From positions 1 through 14,904 of the forward strand of contig JBLNBZ010000092.1 of NCBI GenBank assembly GCA_050260355.1: 14,904 nucleotides of DNA, written 5' to 3'. Shown piece after piece: positions 1-7,011 of the stretch. The notes under the pieces were generated by a model, which was not told the origin of the DNA, made no database searches, and saw only the letters and a list, made by a program, of their open reading frames with translations. This DNA comes from CADEFX01 sp050260355. GTDB taxonomy: Bacteria > Pseudomonadota > Alphaproteobacteria > Rhizobiales > Hyphomicrobiaceae. Both the position numbers and the translations under genes were made by a program. The number at the start of each line of letters is the position of its first letter. Within the stretch, counting starts at the first letter, position 1.

Positions 1-38
1 GTGCTTTGACGCCTGATCCTTCGTCTATCAAACTATGG

Positions 39-90
39 TAGCTCTATTTCTTTATAAGCTATTGATATAGCTCTATAAATATCGTTATAT
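39..90. repeat. AT-rich stretch with short direct and inverted repeats
   Basis: This is the only clearly AT-rich piece of the window. The 9-mer TAGCTCTAT occurs at 39-47 and again at 68-76. The inverted pair AGCTAT (57-62) and ATAGCT (67-72) could form a 6-bp stem with a TGAT loop. A TTGATA at 62-67 followed 17-18 nt later by TTATATC could also be a sigma-70-like promoter for the small gene at 188. The base composition differs sharply from the rest, so this could be intergenic DNA or the edge of something beyond the window. All functional readings are weak. Confidence 0.3.
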
Positions 91-187
91 CTAGCCTCGT
101 GGAGGTGCCAGCCAGCTCTTAGCAATTAGACTGATTGCGAGGGCCCGAAGTAGGTTCTGCGCCGATTCTGAAACACGTGCGAACGAA

Positions 188-463
188 ATGCCAAAGCAAA
201 GCAAATCTCCTCGGAAATCCCTCATCCCATCGTTCGGCAAGATCGCTGGTCGCGGTGCCGCGAGCCTTGAAGCCACTCGCGAGATGCTGTTGCAACGCCT
301 CGAGCACCTCGGGCCCGAGGCCAAACGGAGTCCCGGCTACAAGAGCGCGCTGACACTGCTCAATCGCAAGTTTCGTTTAGCGACGCTGTCCGCGCGGATC
401 GGCATCCTTCAAGCCGCGAGCTTCATGATCGACGTGCTCGAGCGAACCCCCCCATTTACCTGA
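188..463 (+). CDS. Small basic hypothetical protein (91 aa)
   Basis: I do not recognise this protein. The N-terminal 20 residues are rich in Lys, Arg and Ser. The rest reads as two likely amphipathic helices (about 27-43 and 52-86), with no signal peptide and no obvious membrane segment. No good Shine-Dalgarno sequence precedes the ATG, which lowers confidence that it is translated. In favour are its position between an AT-rich, promoter-like stretch and a strong hairpin 18 nt after the stop codon, and a plausible soluble-protein composition. The overlapping frames on both strands give Arg/Pro/Ser-rich peptides typical of shadow ORFs. It could be a DNA- or RNA-binding small protein, but nothing diagnostic is visible. 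Confidence 0.4.
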   Translation: MPKQSKSPRKSLIPSFGKIAGRGAASLEATREMLLQRLEHLGPEAKRSPGYKSALTLLNRKFRLATLSARIGILQAASFMIDVLERTPPFT

Positions 464-480
464 TTACGAGCAGTCCGCGC

Positions 481-501
481 GGGCCGGCGGTGTACCGGCC
501 C
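481..501 (+). terminator. GC-rich hairpin after the first small gene
   Basis: GGGCCGG at 481-487 pairs perfectly with CCGGCCC at 495-501 around a 7-nt loop, 18 nt past the stop of the preceding ORF. Only CTTGCC follows instead of a U-tract, so it may be a weak or factor-assisted terminator or an RNA-end stabiliser. Confidence 0.4.
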
Positions 502-575
502 CTTGCCTGCGACCGCGATTGTGGCAAGAGTGCCGCCCGACCGACGCCTTCAGCGAGACAGTCGAGCGCCCAGTC

Positions 576-887
576 ATGCCCGGCCAGAACGTCCTTGCTC
601 AATGGCAGTACGTGCTGCCGAACGCGATCCTCACCCTGGCAATCTATCTCATGCTCGCGCGATTGCTCATGTCGCTCGCCTTTGATGCGACCAGCAGGAG
701 TTGGGTCTGGAGGGTCACCCGCAGGCTTAGCGACCCCCTTGTCGTGCCAGTCGGCTACATCACGCCGCGGATCGTTCCGGATCGCCTTGTCCCGGTCTTT
801 GTCATTGCGTGGCTGGTCGCCGCGCGAATTCTGCTGAGGCTCTCTTTCATGCTCTGGGCGTCACGTCCGAGACTAGGAGTGATGTGA
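576..887 (+). CDS. YggT-family small membrane protein
   Basis: A protein of 103 residues resembling the YggT family, small two-helix inner-membrane proteins found near many housekeeping operons, with no settled biochemical role. Hydrophobic segments lie at about 13-35 and 70-93. Between them is the family-like pattern of Arg-rich helix, then Leu-Ser-Asp-Pro (51-54), then a VGYITPRIVP stretch. The ATG at 576 is preferred because it gives the usual family length of about 100 residues. An in-frame ATG at 519 would add 19 polar residues of no family character. Neither start has a strong ribosome site. The stop at 885-887 overlaps the start of the next membrane-protein gene, so the pair is probably co-transcribed and translationally coupled. 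Confidence 0.65.
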   Translation: MPGQNVLAQWQYVLPNAILTLAIYLMLARLLMSLAFDATSRSWVWRVTRRLSDPLVVPVGYITPRIVPDRLVPVFVIAWLVAARILLRLSFMLWASRPRLGVM

Positions 888-1228
888 TGTCGGCGTCCGC
901 GCCATCGGCACTCGGGCTCGGATTGCTCGGCGCGATGGTCGCCGTGTCATGCCTGAACGGGACGTTCTACTCGCCGCTGTTCGATCCCGTATTTTTCTAC
1001 ATGGGTCCTGTGGCCGAGACCTTCTTCATCCCCAGCTCGCGGGCCCGCCTTTACTTCACGTCACTCGTGATCTTCCTCGTCACGTTGGCGTTGGCCGGCG
1101 TGCCCGCCGCGCTGTACGAGCGTGCCACAGGGCAGACCAAAAGCTCACCGGTCTCCCTTTTCATCTGGCTGCTGTCCGCGATGCTTCTCTCCGCGCCGAC
1201 ATTGCTCAGCTTGATGCAAAGCGACTGA
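887..1228 (+). CDS. Small multi-pass membrane protein, unknown function
   Basis: A hydrophobic protein of 113 residues that I do not recognise. Probable membrane helices lie at about 8-24, 56-77 and 90-110, with a polar aromatic stretch between the first two (NGTFYSPLFDPVFFYMG, 24-40). The ATG at 887 overlaps the upstream stop as TGATG, with AGGAG 7 nt before it, a typical coupled start. A longer in-frame start at 809 would run inside the YggT gene and add a non-hydrophobic tail, so it was not used. The partnership with a YggT-like protein suggests a shared membrane function, but this is only context. Confidence 0.6.
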   Translation: MSASAPSALGLGLLGAMVAVSCLNGTFYSPLFDPVFFYMGPVAETFFIPSSRARLYFTSLVIFLVTLALAGVPAALYERATGQTKSSPVSLFIWLLSAMLLSAPTLLSLMQSD

Positions 1229-1607
1229 CAGCGCCGGCTGCGATCCAGAGCGTCGGCTGTCCGCGGCAAGGGCGAGGTAGCAGAACGCGCGAGGAGGCAA
1301 CTTTTGCGCGCGCTCAGCTGCGCCACGTGGTCGCCGCCATACCGTCGGTCTTCGGCTGAGGCCGCGATCCAGCTCTCCGTCCTGAGAGACAACAAATTGA
1401 AATTACGAGTAAATTTTGAAGCGAAGGGCGTTGGCTCGCCCGTCGCCACGATGCTGCGGCATTAACCAACTGGAAAGGATAGCTTCCCGGAGCGGAGGTC
1501 AAACCCTTAGGGGTGGCTCCCTGGCGGGGGTGCAAGCCAGTCCGGACCTGTGACGTCGGCAACGTTTGCCGGGGATCAGTCTGGGCGTCGCAGGGAGTCA
1601 AATTTTC
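1229..1607. other. 379-nt gap with degenerate repeats, then a structured leader
   Basis: No credible gene is present. The first part carries imperfect repeats: AGCGCCGGCTG (1230-1240) against AGCGTCGGCTG (1249-1259), and GCGATCCAG at both 1240-1248 and 1364-1372. This suggests a small decayed duplication or old coding remnant. Around 1390-1420 the sequence becomes AT-richer and may hold the promoter of the peptidase gene, but no clear -35/-10 pair could be fixed. A TTAACC at 1462-1467 could be a CtrA half-site, unsupported by a second half. The last 120 nt form the hairpin-rich leader annotated separately. Confidence 0.6.
1489..1571 (+). promoter_or_regulatory. Hairpin-rich 5' leader of the M15 peptidase gene
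   Basis: Consecutive stems can be drawn in the RNA. GGAGC (1489-1493) pairs with GCTCC (1516-1520), enclosing ACCC/GGGT (1503-1506 with 1511-1514, loop TTAG). CTGGC (1521-1525) pairs with GCCAG (1536-1540) over a GGGGGTGCAA loop. CGGCAA (1557-1562) pairs with TTGCCG (1566-1571) over a 3-nt loop. A TCCGGA palindrome sits between the last two. The structure ends about 20 nt before a Shine-Dalgarno AGGGAG at 1592-1597, a layout that could regulate translation. I cannot assign it to a known riboswitch class. A structured, possibly conserved leader is the claim; ligand control is speculation. Confidence 0.4.
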
Positions 1608-2339
1608 ATGAACCAGTATGCGCAGGCGGTTCGCCGCCCGGCCATGATGGCTGCTGTCGGCTTGTTGGGACTGTTAGCCTTGAGTGGGCTTTCACCAGCG
1701 GCCGCAGACGACTCCGCCGAATGGTTCGGCCACGCCTTCAAGGGCACCAACCTCGGCCAGACCGCTGGGATCATGTATCTCGCAGGCCGCGGCCACGCAG
1801 ACGAGTTTACGGGCCGCATCGATCGGAGCAGCAGCCGTGCCGAGGGCGCCAGGAAGCGTCGCGCCGCGCGCGGGACGCGGGTCGCGAGCCTCGGTAACGG
1901 CTATACCCCGCCCATCGTCACCGAGAAGCGCAACGAGCGGGTCTCGAAGCGCCGCGGACAGCGCAGGACCCGGGTGGCAAGCCTGGGCGGCGGTTTTGTC
2001 CCGAAGCCGGATCTCGGTCCGAGCCTGTCGGGCGGCGGCATCAGGTGGGCTGCGAGCTCGAGCTGTCTGAACTCCAGCCTTCGGGCCGTGGTTGCCAGCG
2101 TCGCTGCACACTTTGGCAGCGTCACCGTCAACTCGACATGCCGCAGCCGGCGTCACAACGCCCGGGTCGGAGGGGCCAGGCACTCGCATCATCTGACCGG
2201 CAACGCGGTCGACTTTCGCGTGCGGCGTGGATGGCGCGGCGTGTGGGCGTTCCTGAGAAGCAGCGGTGTCGTCGGTGGCATCAAGCACTATGGTGGCGGC
2301 CTGTTCCACATCGACACCGGACCGCGCCGCACTTGGTAG
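1608..2339 (+). CDS. Secreted M15-type (YcbK/DUF882-like) peptidase
   Basis: A protein of 243 residues. An N-terminal hydrophobic segment (about 11-32, ending AAA) is a probable Sec signal peptide. Residues 75-135 form a very basic linker with two copies of TRVASLG (90-96 and 121-127). The C-terminal 100 residues are a zinc peptidase domain of the M15 type: HLTGNAVD gives ligands His195 and Asp202, and the terminal HIDTGPRRTW gives His234. Family members cleave D-amino-acid-containing peptide bonds in peptidoglycan, so a periplasmic wall-remodelling role is likely. Cys153 and Cys178 could form a disulfide. The ATG at 1608 was chosen over an upstream TTG at 1566 because it has AGGGAG 10 nt before it and starts directly at the signal peptide. 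Confidence 0.8.
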   Translation: MNQYAQAVRRPAMMAAVGLLGLLALSGLSPAAADDSAEWFGHAFKGTNLGQTAGIMYLAGRGHADEFTGRIDRSSSRAEGARKRRAARGTRVASLGNGYTPPIVTEKRNERVSKRRGQRRTRVASLGGGFVPKPDLGPSLSGGGIRWAASSSCLNSSLRAVVASVAAHFGSVTVNSTCRSRRHNARVGGARHSHHLTGNAVDFRVRRGWRGVWAFLRSSGVVGGIKHYGGGLFHIDTGPRRTW

Positions 2340-2364
2340 CCCTGCCTGGTCCCGAGGCATGCCC

Positions 2365-2384
2365 GTCGCCGCAGACGCGGCGGC
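2365..2384 (+). terminator. Stem-loop after the M15 peptidase gene
   Basis: GTCGCCGC (2365-2372) pairs with GCGGCGGC (2377-2384) over an AGAC loop, eight pairs including one G-U, 25 nt after the stop. There is no U-tract, so it may mark an RNA end or assist Rho-dependent termination rather than act alone. Confidence 0.35.
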
Positions 2385-2393
2385 TGGCAGCGC

Positions 2394-2421
2394 TTGGCAT
2401 CGCCCTCGCTTGTGCTAGTTT
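2394..2421 (+). promoter_or_regulatory. Candidate promoter of the ABC transporter operon
   Basis: TTGGCA at 2394-2399 is followed after 16 nt by TAGTTT (2416-2421) in a TGTGCTAGTTTGCG context that resembles alphaproteobacterial sigma-70 promoters. It would leave a leader of roughly 55 nt before the ATG at 2484. No operator-like palindrome is visible beside it. Pattern recognition only. Confidence 0.35.
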
Positions 2422-2483
2422 GCGCCCCATTCACCCGACGGGCCGCGGAGCTGCCCGCCGGGTCGTTCGGGAGGGTAAGGGGC

Positions 2484-4061
2484 ATGCGACAGCTCAGAGT
2501 CCTGGCTGCGATGGTGGCGGCTATCGTCACGGCCGTTAGCCCTGCTTGGGCGAAGGATCTGAGGATCGGCCTCTCGGCCGAGCCTTCGGCCATGGACCCC
2601 CACTACCATAACCTCTCGCCCAACAATTCGCTGCTCAGCCATGTCTTCGAGCGGCTGATCGAGAACGACGAGAAGCAGAACCTCATTCCGGGCCTCGCCG
2701 AGAGCTGGAAGGCGATCAACGAGACGACCTGGGAGTTCAAGCTCCGGCGCGGTGTGACATGGCACGATGGATCGCCGTTCACGGCTGACGATGTCGTCTT
2801 CACCTTCTCGCGCGCCAGCAATGTGCCGAACAGCCCATCGCCGTTCATTGTCACCAGAGGCAAGACGGTCAAGAAAATCGACGATTACACGGTGCAGATC
2901 AGTACGCCCGCCGTGTATCCGTTGATGCCCAATGATGTGGCCACGATCCTGATCGTCTCGAAGAAGCATGGCGAGGGAGCGACCACCCCGGACTACAACT
3001 CGGGCAAGGCGGCCATTGGCACCGGGCCCTACAAGTTCGTGCGGTTTACGCCCGGCGACCGCATCGAGCTGGTCCGCAACGACAACTACTGGGGGACCAA
3101 GCCCAATTGGGAGAAGGTTACGTTCAGGCCGATCAAGGCCGGGCCGGCTCGGGTTGCGGCCCTTCTGGCGGGCGACGTCGATCTGATCGAGGATACGCCC
3201 ACCGCCGACATCGAGCGGCTGAAGAAGGACCCGAAAGTCCAGCTCAGCCAGGAGGTGTCGAACCGCATCATCTATTTTTTCATCGACCACGCGCGCGATG
3301 TGACGCCGTTCGCCAAGGGCAAGGACGGCTCGGAGATCAAGAATCCCTTCAAAGACAAGCGCGTGCGTCTTGCCATGTCCAAGGCGATCAACCGCGACGT
3401 CATCATATCCCGCGTGATGGAGGGGGTGGGCATCGCCGCCAGCCAGTTTCTGCCCGATCATTATTTCGGTGTCTCGAAGAACCTCAAAGTCGAGAAATAC
3501 GATCTCGACGGCGCCAAGAAGCTCCTCGCCGAGGCCGGCTTCCCCAATGGCTTCAAGCTGACGCTGCACACGCCCAACGGCCGCTACATCAACGACGTGA
3601 AGATTGCCGAGGCGACGGCTCAGATGCTGACACGGGCCGGCATCGAGACCAACATCGAGGCGCTGCCGCCGGCCAGCTTCTTCACGCGCGCCTCACAGGG
3701 TGGCCGGGGCGGGGTGCCTGAGTTCAGCTTCATCCTGGTCGGCTGGGGCTCCGGTACCGGTGAGAATTCCGGTGCGCTGAGACCGCTGGTAGCGACCTTC
3801 GACAAGGACAAGGGGCAGGGCGCTTCCAACCGCGGACGCTATTCGAACCCCGAGGTCGACAGGCTCATCGATGAGGCGATGAAAACCGTCGATGATGGAA
3901 AGCGCGCCGCTCTCCTTGCCCGCGCCACCGAGGTGGCCATAGAGGATGTCGCGATCATCCCATCGCACTACCAGGTGAATACGTGGTCCGCGCGCAAAGG
4001 CCTTAAGTACAAGGGCCGGTCCGACGAGTACACGCTGGCGATGGGCGTCGTCGAGGAGTGA
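2484..4061 (+). CDS. ABC transporter substrate-binding protein, peptide/nickel (SBP_bac_5) family
   Basis: A periplasmic binding protein of 525 residues, the usual size for this family. Residues 1-23 are a signal peptide ending in AWA. The mature protein opens with the beta-strand KDLRIGLSAEP. The family signature lies at about 82-110 (TTWEFKLRRGVTWHDGSPFT then ADDVVFTFSR), and later come IGTGPYKF and the two-lobe SBP pattern ending in IPSHYQVNTW. It captures ligand and hands it to the permeases encoded next. Family ligands include di- and oligopeptides, opines, nickel complexes and sugars, so the substrate is undetermined. The ATG at 2484 follows GGGAGGG and begins the signal peptide; a 2394 start would add 30 residues unlike a leader. 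A 60-nt gap separates it from the first permease gene. Confidence 0.92.
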   Translation: MRQLRVLAAMVAAIVTAVSPAWAKDLRIGLSAEPSAMDPHYHNLSPNNSLLSHVFERLIENDEKQNLIPGLAESWKAINETTWEFKLRRGVTWHDGSPFTADDVVFTFSRASNVPNSPSPFIVTRGKTVKKIDDYTVQISTPAVYPLMPNDVATILIVSKKHGEGATTPDYNSGKAAIGTGPYKFVRFTPGDRIELVRNDNYWGTKPNWEKVTFRPIKAGPARVAALLAGDVDLIEDTPTADIERLKKDPKVQLSQEVSNRIIYFFIDHARDVTPFAKGKDGSEIKNPFKDKRVRLAMSKAINRDVIISRVMEGVGIAASQFLPDHYFGVSKNLKVEKYDLDGAKKLLAEAGFPNGFKLTLHTPNGRYINDVKIAEATAQMLTRAGIETNIEALPPASFFTRASQGGRGGVPEFSFILVGWGSGTGENSGALRPLVATFDKDKGQGASNRGRYSNPEVDRLIDEAMKTVDDGKRAALLARATEVAIEDVAIIPSHYQVNTWSARKGLKYKGRSDEYTLAMGVVEE

Positions 4062-4121
4062 CGACTGCGTAGCCGACGGCTAGGTGCGCTGCCGTCCCAA
4101 GGCCGACAGGAGCGCCTTTGA

Positions 4122-5099
4122 ATGACCGCTTTCATCCTGCGCCGGCTGATGCAGAGCGTGCTTGTGGTCGTGGCGATGTCGCTGATTGTCTTCTGCGGCG
4201 TGCACCTGATCGGCGACCCGGTTTACCTGTTGATCAATCCGCAAGCCGATCAGAAGGACATCGAGGCCGCCATCAAATCGCTCGGCCTCGACCGCCCGAT
4301 CTGGGAGCAGTACCTCTACTTTGTGATGGGGGCGCTGAAGGGCGACCTCGGTAAATCATTCATCTTCGGCGAGTCGGCCCTCAAGGTCATCGTGCAGCGG
4401 ATGCCGGCGACGCTTGAGCTCGCCTTCGCTGCCACGGCCATGGCCGTTGTGCTCGGCATCCCACTCGGCCTTTACGCCGGCCTCTATCCGAAGTCCCCGG
4501 TGTCGCGCACCATCATGGCCAGCTCGATCCTCGGCTTCTCGCTGCCGACGTTCTGGGTCGGGCTCATGCTGATCATGGTGTTTGCCGTCATGCTGGGGTG
4601 GCTGCCGTCGACCGGGCGCGGGGCGACGGCAGAGTGGCTGGGCATCTCGTCGAGCCTCTTCACGCTCGACGGGCTCGAGCACATCCTGTTGCCGGCTCTG
4701 AACCTGGCCCTACTCAAGATTTCCCTCGTCATCCGGTTGACGCGGGCCGGTGCGCGCGAAGCGATCCACCAGGATTACATCAAGTTTGCCCGCGCCAAGG
4801 GGCTTTCGAACCGCCGCGTGGTGGGCGTGCACCTGCTGAAGAACATCCTCATTCCCGTCGTCACGGTGCTCGGGCTCGAGTTCGGAAACCTCGTCGCCTT
4901 TTCCGTCGTGACGGAAACCATCTTCGCATGGCCGGGAATGGGTCGGCTTCTGATCGGATCGATCCAGAGCCTCGATCGGCCGGTTATCGTGGCCTACCTG
5001 ATCATCATCGTTCTCATGTTCGTGGTCATCAATTTGCTGGTCGACATCCTCTACTCGGTTCTCGACCCGCGTGTGCGGCTCGGGGAGAAGAGCGCATGA
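4122..5099 (+). CDS. ABC transporter permease, DppB type
   Basis: An inner-membrane permease of 325 residues, typical of DppB/OppB. The first helix is at about 10-30, followed by a periplasmic stretch with the SLGLDRPIWEQYLYFV pattern (53-68) usual in this subfamily. About five further helices follow. The cytoplasmic EAA loop that contacts the ATPases is at about 219-241 (DYIKFARAKGL then NRRVVGVHLLKN). Other family marks are AWPGMGRLL (269-277) and LDPRVR near the C terminus. It pairs with the next permease to form the channel. The start follows AGGAG at a workable distance. Its stop overlaps the next start as ATGA, implying coupled translation. Confidence 0.93.
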   Translation: MTAFILRRLMQSVLVVVAMSLIVFCGVHLIGDPVYLLINPQADQKDIEAAIKSLGLDRPIWEQYLYFVMGALKGDLGKSFIFGESALKVIVQRMPATLELAFAATAMAVVLGIPLGLYAGLYPKSPVSRTIMASSILGFSLPTFWVGLMLIMVFAVMLGWLPSTGRGATAEWLGISSSLFTLDGLEHILLPALNLALLKISLVIRLTRAGAREAIHQDYIKFARAKGLSNRRVVGVHLLKNILIPVVTVLGLEFGNLVAFSVVTETIFAWPGMGRLLIGSIQSLDRPVIVAYLIIIVLMFVVINLLVDILYSVLDPRVRLGEKSA

Positions 5100-6025
5100 C
5101 CGTCGCCACCGAGGCTCCATTATCGGATCCGCATACGCCGGCCGGAGCGGTCGAGACGCCATTTCGCCGCTTCGCCTCGGCATACCTCGAGAGCCGTCTT
5201 GCGACGTTCGCGCTATTCCTTCTTGCGCTCATCATCGTGCTTGCGCTCATTGCGCCGTGGATCGTCCCGCAGAACCCCTACGATCTCGCCCAGGTCGATG
5301 TTCTCGACAGCCGGCTGCCGCCAGGTGAGAAGAACTCGGTGTCCGGATACACCTATTGGCTCGGAACCGATGGCGCTGGTCGCGATCTGGTTTCTGCCAT
5401 GCTCTACGGGCTGCGCATATCGCTGGCGGTTGGCGTCTTGTCGGGGCTTATCGCCATGGCCATCGGGGCTGCGGTCGGTCTGATTGCCGCCTACGCCGGC
5501 GGCCGGATCGAGAGCCTCATCATGCGGCTCGTCGATCTTCAGCTCTCATTTCCGGCGATTCTGCTGGCACTCATGCTCATAGCCGTGCTCGGCAAGGGCG
5601 TCGACAAGATCATCATCGCGCTCGTCACCGTGCAGTGGGCGTATTACGCGCGCACCGTGCGCTCGACGGCGCTGGTCGAGAGCCGCAAAGAGTATGTCGA
5701 GGCCGCGCGCTGCCTCGGGCTTGGTCACAACCGGATCCTTGTTCGCCACATCCTGCCGAACTGTCTGCCGCCGCTGATCGTCGTTGCCACCGTGCAGACG
5801 GCGCACGCCATTGCGCTCGAGGCCACGTTGTCCTTCCTCGGTGTCGGCCTCCCGCAGACCGAGCCGTCGCTCGGGCTGCTGATCTCGAACGGCTTCGAGT
5901 ACATGCTATCCGGCAAATATTGGATCAGCTTCTTTCCCGGCATCGTGCTGCTGTTGACGATCATGGCGATCAACCTGGTGGGAGATCAGTTGCGAGACGT
6001 GCTCAACCCCAGGCTCAAGCGATGA
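5096..6025 (+). CDS. ABC transporter permease, DppC type
   Basis: The second permease subunit, 309 residues. The N-terminal helix (about 36-56) is followed by the DppC hallmark LGTDGAGRD (89-97) in a short periplasmic segment, then the transport domain with an EAA loop at about 199-222 (EYVEAARCLGLG then ILVRHILPN). Near the end is the usual LSFLGVGLP (245-253) and the terminal LNPRLKR. The ATG at 5096 overlaps the preceding stop as ATGA; longer in-frame starts inside the upstream gene add Arg/His-rich shadow sequence and were rejected. Its own stop overlaps the first ATPase gene in the same way, so all subunits should be made together in balanced amounts. Confidence 0.93.
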   Translation: MTVATEAPLSDPHTPAGAVETPFRRFASAYLESRLATFALFLLALIIVLALIAPWIVPQNPYDLAQVDVLDSRLPPGEKNSVSGYTYWLGTDGAGRDLVSAMLYGLRISLAVGVLSGLIAMAIGAAVGLIAAYAGGRIESLIMRLVDLQLSFPAILLALMLIAVLGKGVDKIIIALVTVQWAYYARTVRSTALVESRKEYVEAARCLGLGHNRILVRHILPNCLPPLIVVATVQTAHAIALEATLSFLGVGLPQTEPSLGLLISNGFEYMLSGKYWISFFPGIVLLLTIMAINLVGDQLRDVLNPRLKR

Positions 6026-7011
6026 CGCCCGAGGCGCGGCCGACACTCGAGGTGGAGAACCTCAGAACTCATTTTTTCACCAAGGCCGGCGTGGTGAAGG
6101 CCGTCGATGGCGTGTCGCTTATCGTTCGCGCGGGTGAGATCCTGGGACTGGTGGGCGAGTCGGGTTGCGGCAAGTCCATAACCGGCTTCTCGATCCTGGG
6201 GCTCGTCGATCCGCCGGGCCGCATCGTATCAGGGGCAGTGCGCTTCAAGGGCGAGGACCTCACACAGGCGAGCGAGAAGCGGCTGCAATCCCTGCGTGGC
6301 GACCGCATTGCCATGATCTTTCAGGATCCGATGATGACCCTCAATCCGGTCTTGAGGGTGGACACGCAAATGATCGAGGCGATCCGTGCGCATCGCGACG
6401 TTGGCCGGTCTGCCGCATTGGAGCTTGCTCGCGATGCCTTGTCCGACGTTGGTATCGCCGCACCCGAGCGTCGGCTGAAGGCCTATCCTCATGAGTTGTC
6501 GGGTGGTATGCGGCAGCGCGTGGCGATTGCCATTGCGTTCATGAACAAGCCGGACCTCGTCATTGCCGACGAGCCGACGACGGCGCTGGACGTGACGATC
6601 CAAGGCCAGATCCTGGCCGAGGCGCAGGCGCTTTGCGCGCGCACCGGTACGGCCATGATCTGGATCACGCACGACCTCGCCGTGATTTCGTCGCTCGCCG
6701 ACCGCATTGCGGTGATGTATGCGGGCCGCATTGTCGAGCAGGGTCCGACAAGTGACATCGTGACCGGGCCTCTGCACCCTTACACCAAGGGCCTGATCGG
6801 CTCGGTGCCAAGCCACAACAAGCGCGGCGAGCGATTGGTGCAGATCCCGGGCATGACGCCGTCGCTGCTCAACCTCCCAGCCGGGTGCGCCTTCCGCGCG
6901 CGCTGTTCACGGGCAACCGAGGTCTGCGCGACCGATCCGGATACAACCGAGCTGCTGCCCCGACGGTCCGTGCGCTGCTTCCATCCGCTTCTCGCCGATG
7001 TCGACGCATGA
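6022..7011 (+). CDS. ABC transporter ATP-binding protein, DppD type
   Basis: A cytoplasmic ATPase of 329 residues. Walker A is GESGCGKS (45-52), the Q-loop glutamine is Gln101 (IFQDP), the signature is LSGGM (159-163), Walker B is LVIADEP (179-185), and the H-loop histidine is His217. All key residues are intact. The C-terminal oligopeptide-transporter domain carries four cysteines (Cys289, 295, 302, 319; spacing C-x5-C-x6-C-x16-C), a pattern reported to hold an iron-sulfur cluster in some Dpp ATPases. It forms a heterodimer with the next gene's product to power uptake. The start at 6022 overlaps the upstream stop as ATGA, and the stop overlaps the next ATG. Confidence 0.94.
   Translation: MTPEARPTLEVENLRTHFFTKAGVVKAVDGVSLIVRAGEILGLVGESGCGKSITGFSILGLVDPPGRIVSGAVRFKGEDLTQASEKRLQSLRGDRIAMIFQDPMMTLNPVLRVDTQMIEAIRAHRDVGRSAALELARDALSDVGIAAPERRLKAYPHELSGGMRQRVAIAIAFMNKPDLVIADEPTTALDVTIQGQILAEAQALCARTGTAMIWITHDLAVISSLADRIAVMYAGRIVEQGPTSDIVTGPLHPYTKGLIGSVPSHNKRGERLVQIPGMTPSLLNLPAGCAFRARCSRATEVCATDPDTTELLPRRSVRCFHPLLADVDA

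Noticed and set aside
1440..1607. Cobalamin riboswitch before the peptidase gene
   Set aside because: AGCCAGtCCGGACCTG looks like a B12 box, but the GCCACTG segment and the other conserved core pieces were not found, and the gene is not a cobalamin or transport gene.
2415..3569. 384-codon open frame on the minus strand
   Set aside because: It lies wholly antisense to the substrate-binding protein gene, is rich in Arg/His/Asp with no family features, and is the usual shadow frame of high-GC coding sequence.
4598..5095. Long N-terminal extension of the DppC-type permease from 4598
   Set aside because: It overlaps the DppB gene in another frame and reads as charged shadow peptide; the ATG at 5096 gives a normal DppC start.
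5356..6021. Long N-terminal extension of the first ATPase (551 codons from 5356)
   Set aside because: The extension is Arg/His/Ala-rich shadow sequence inside the DppC gene; the ATGA overlap at 6022 gives the normal family start and length.
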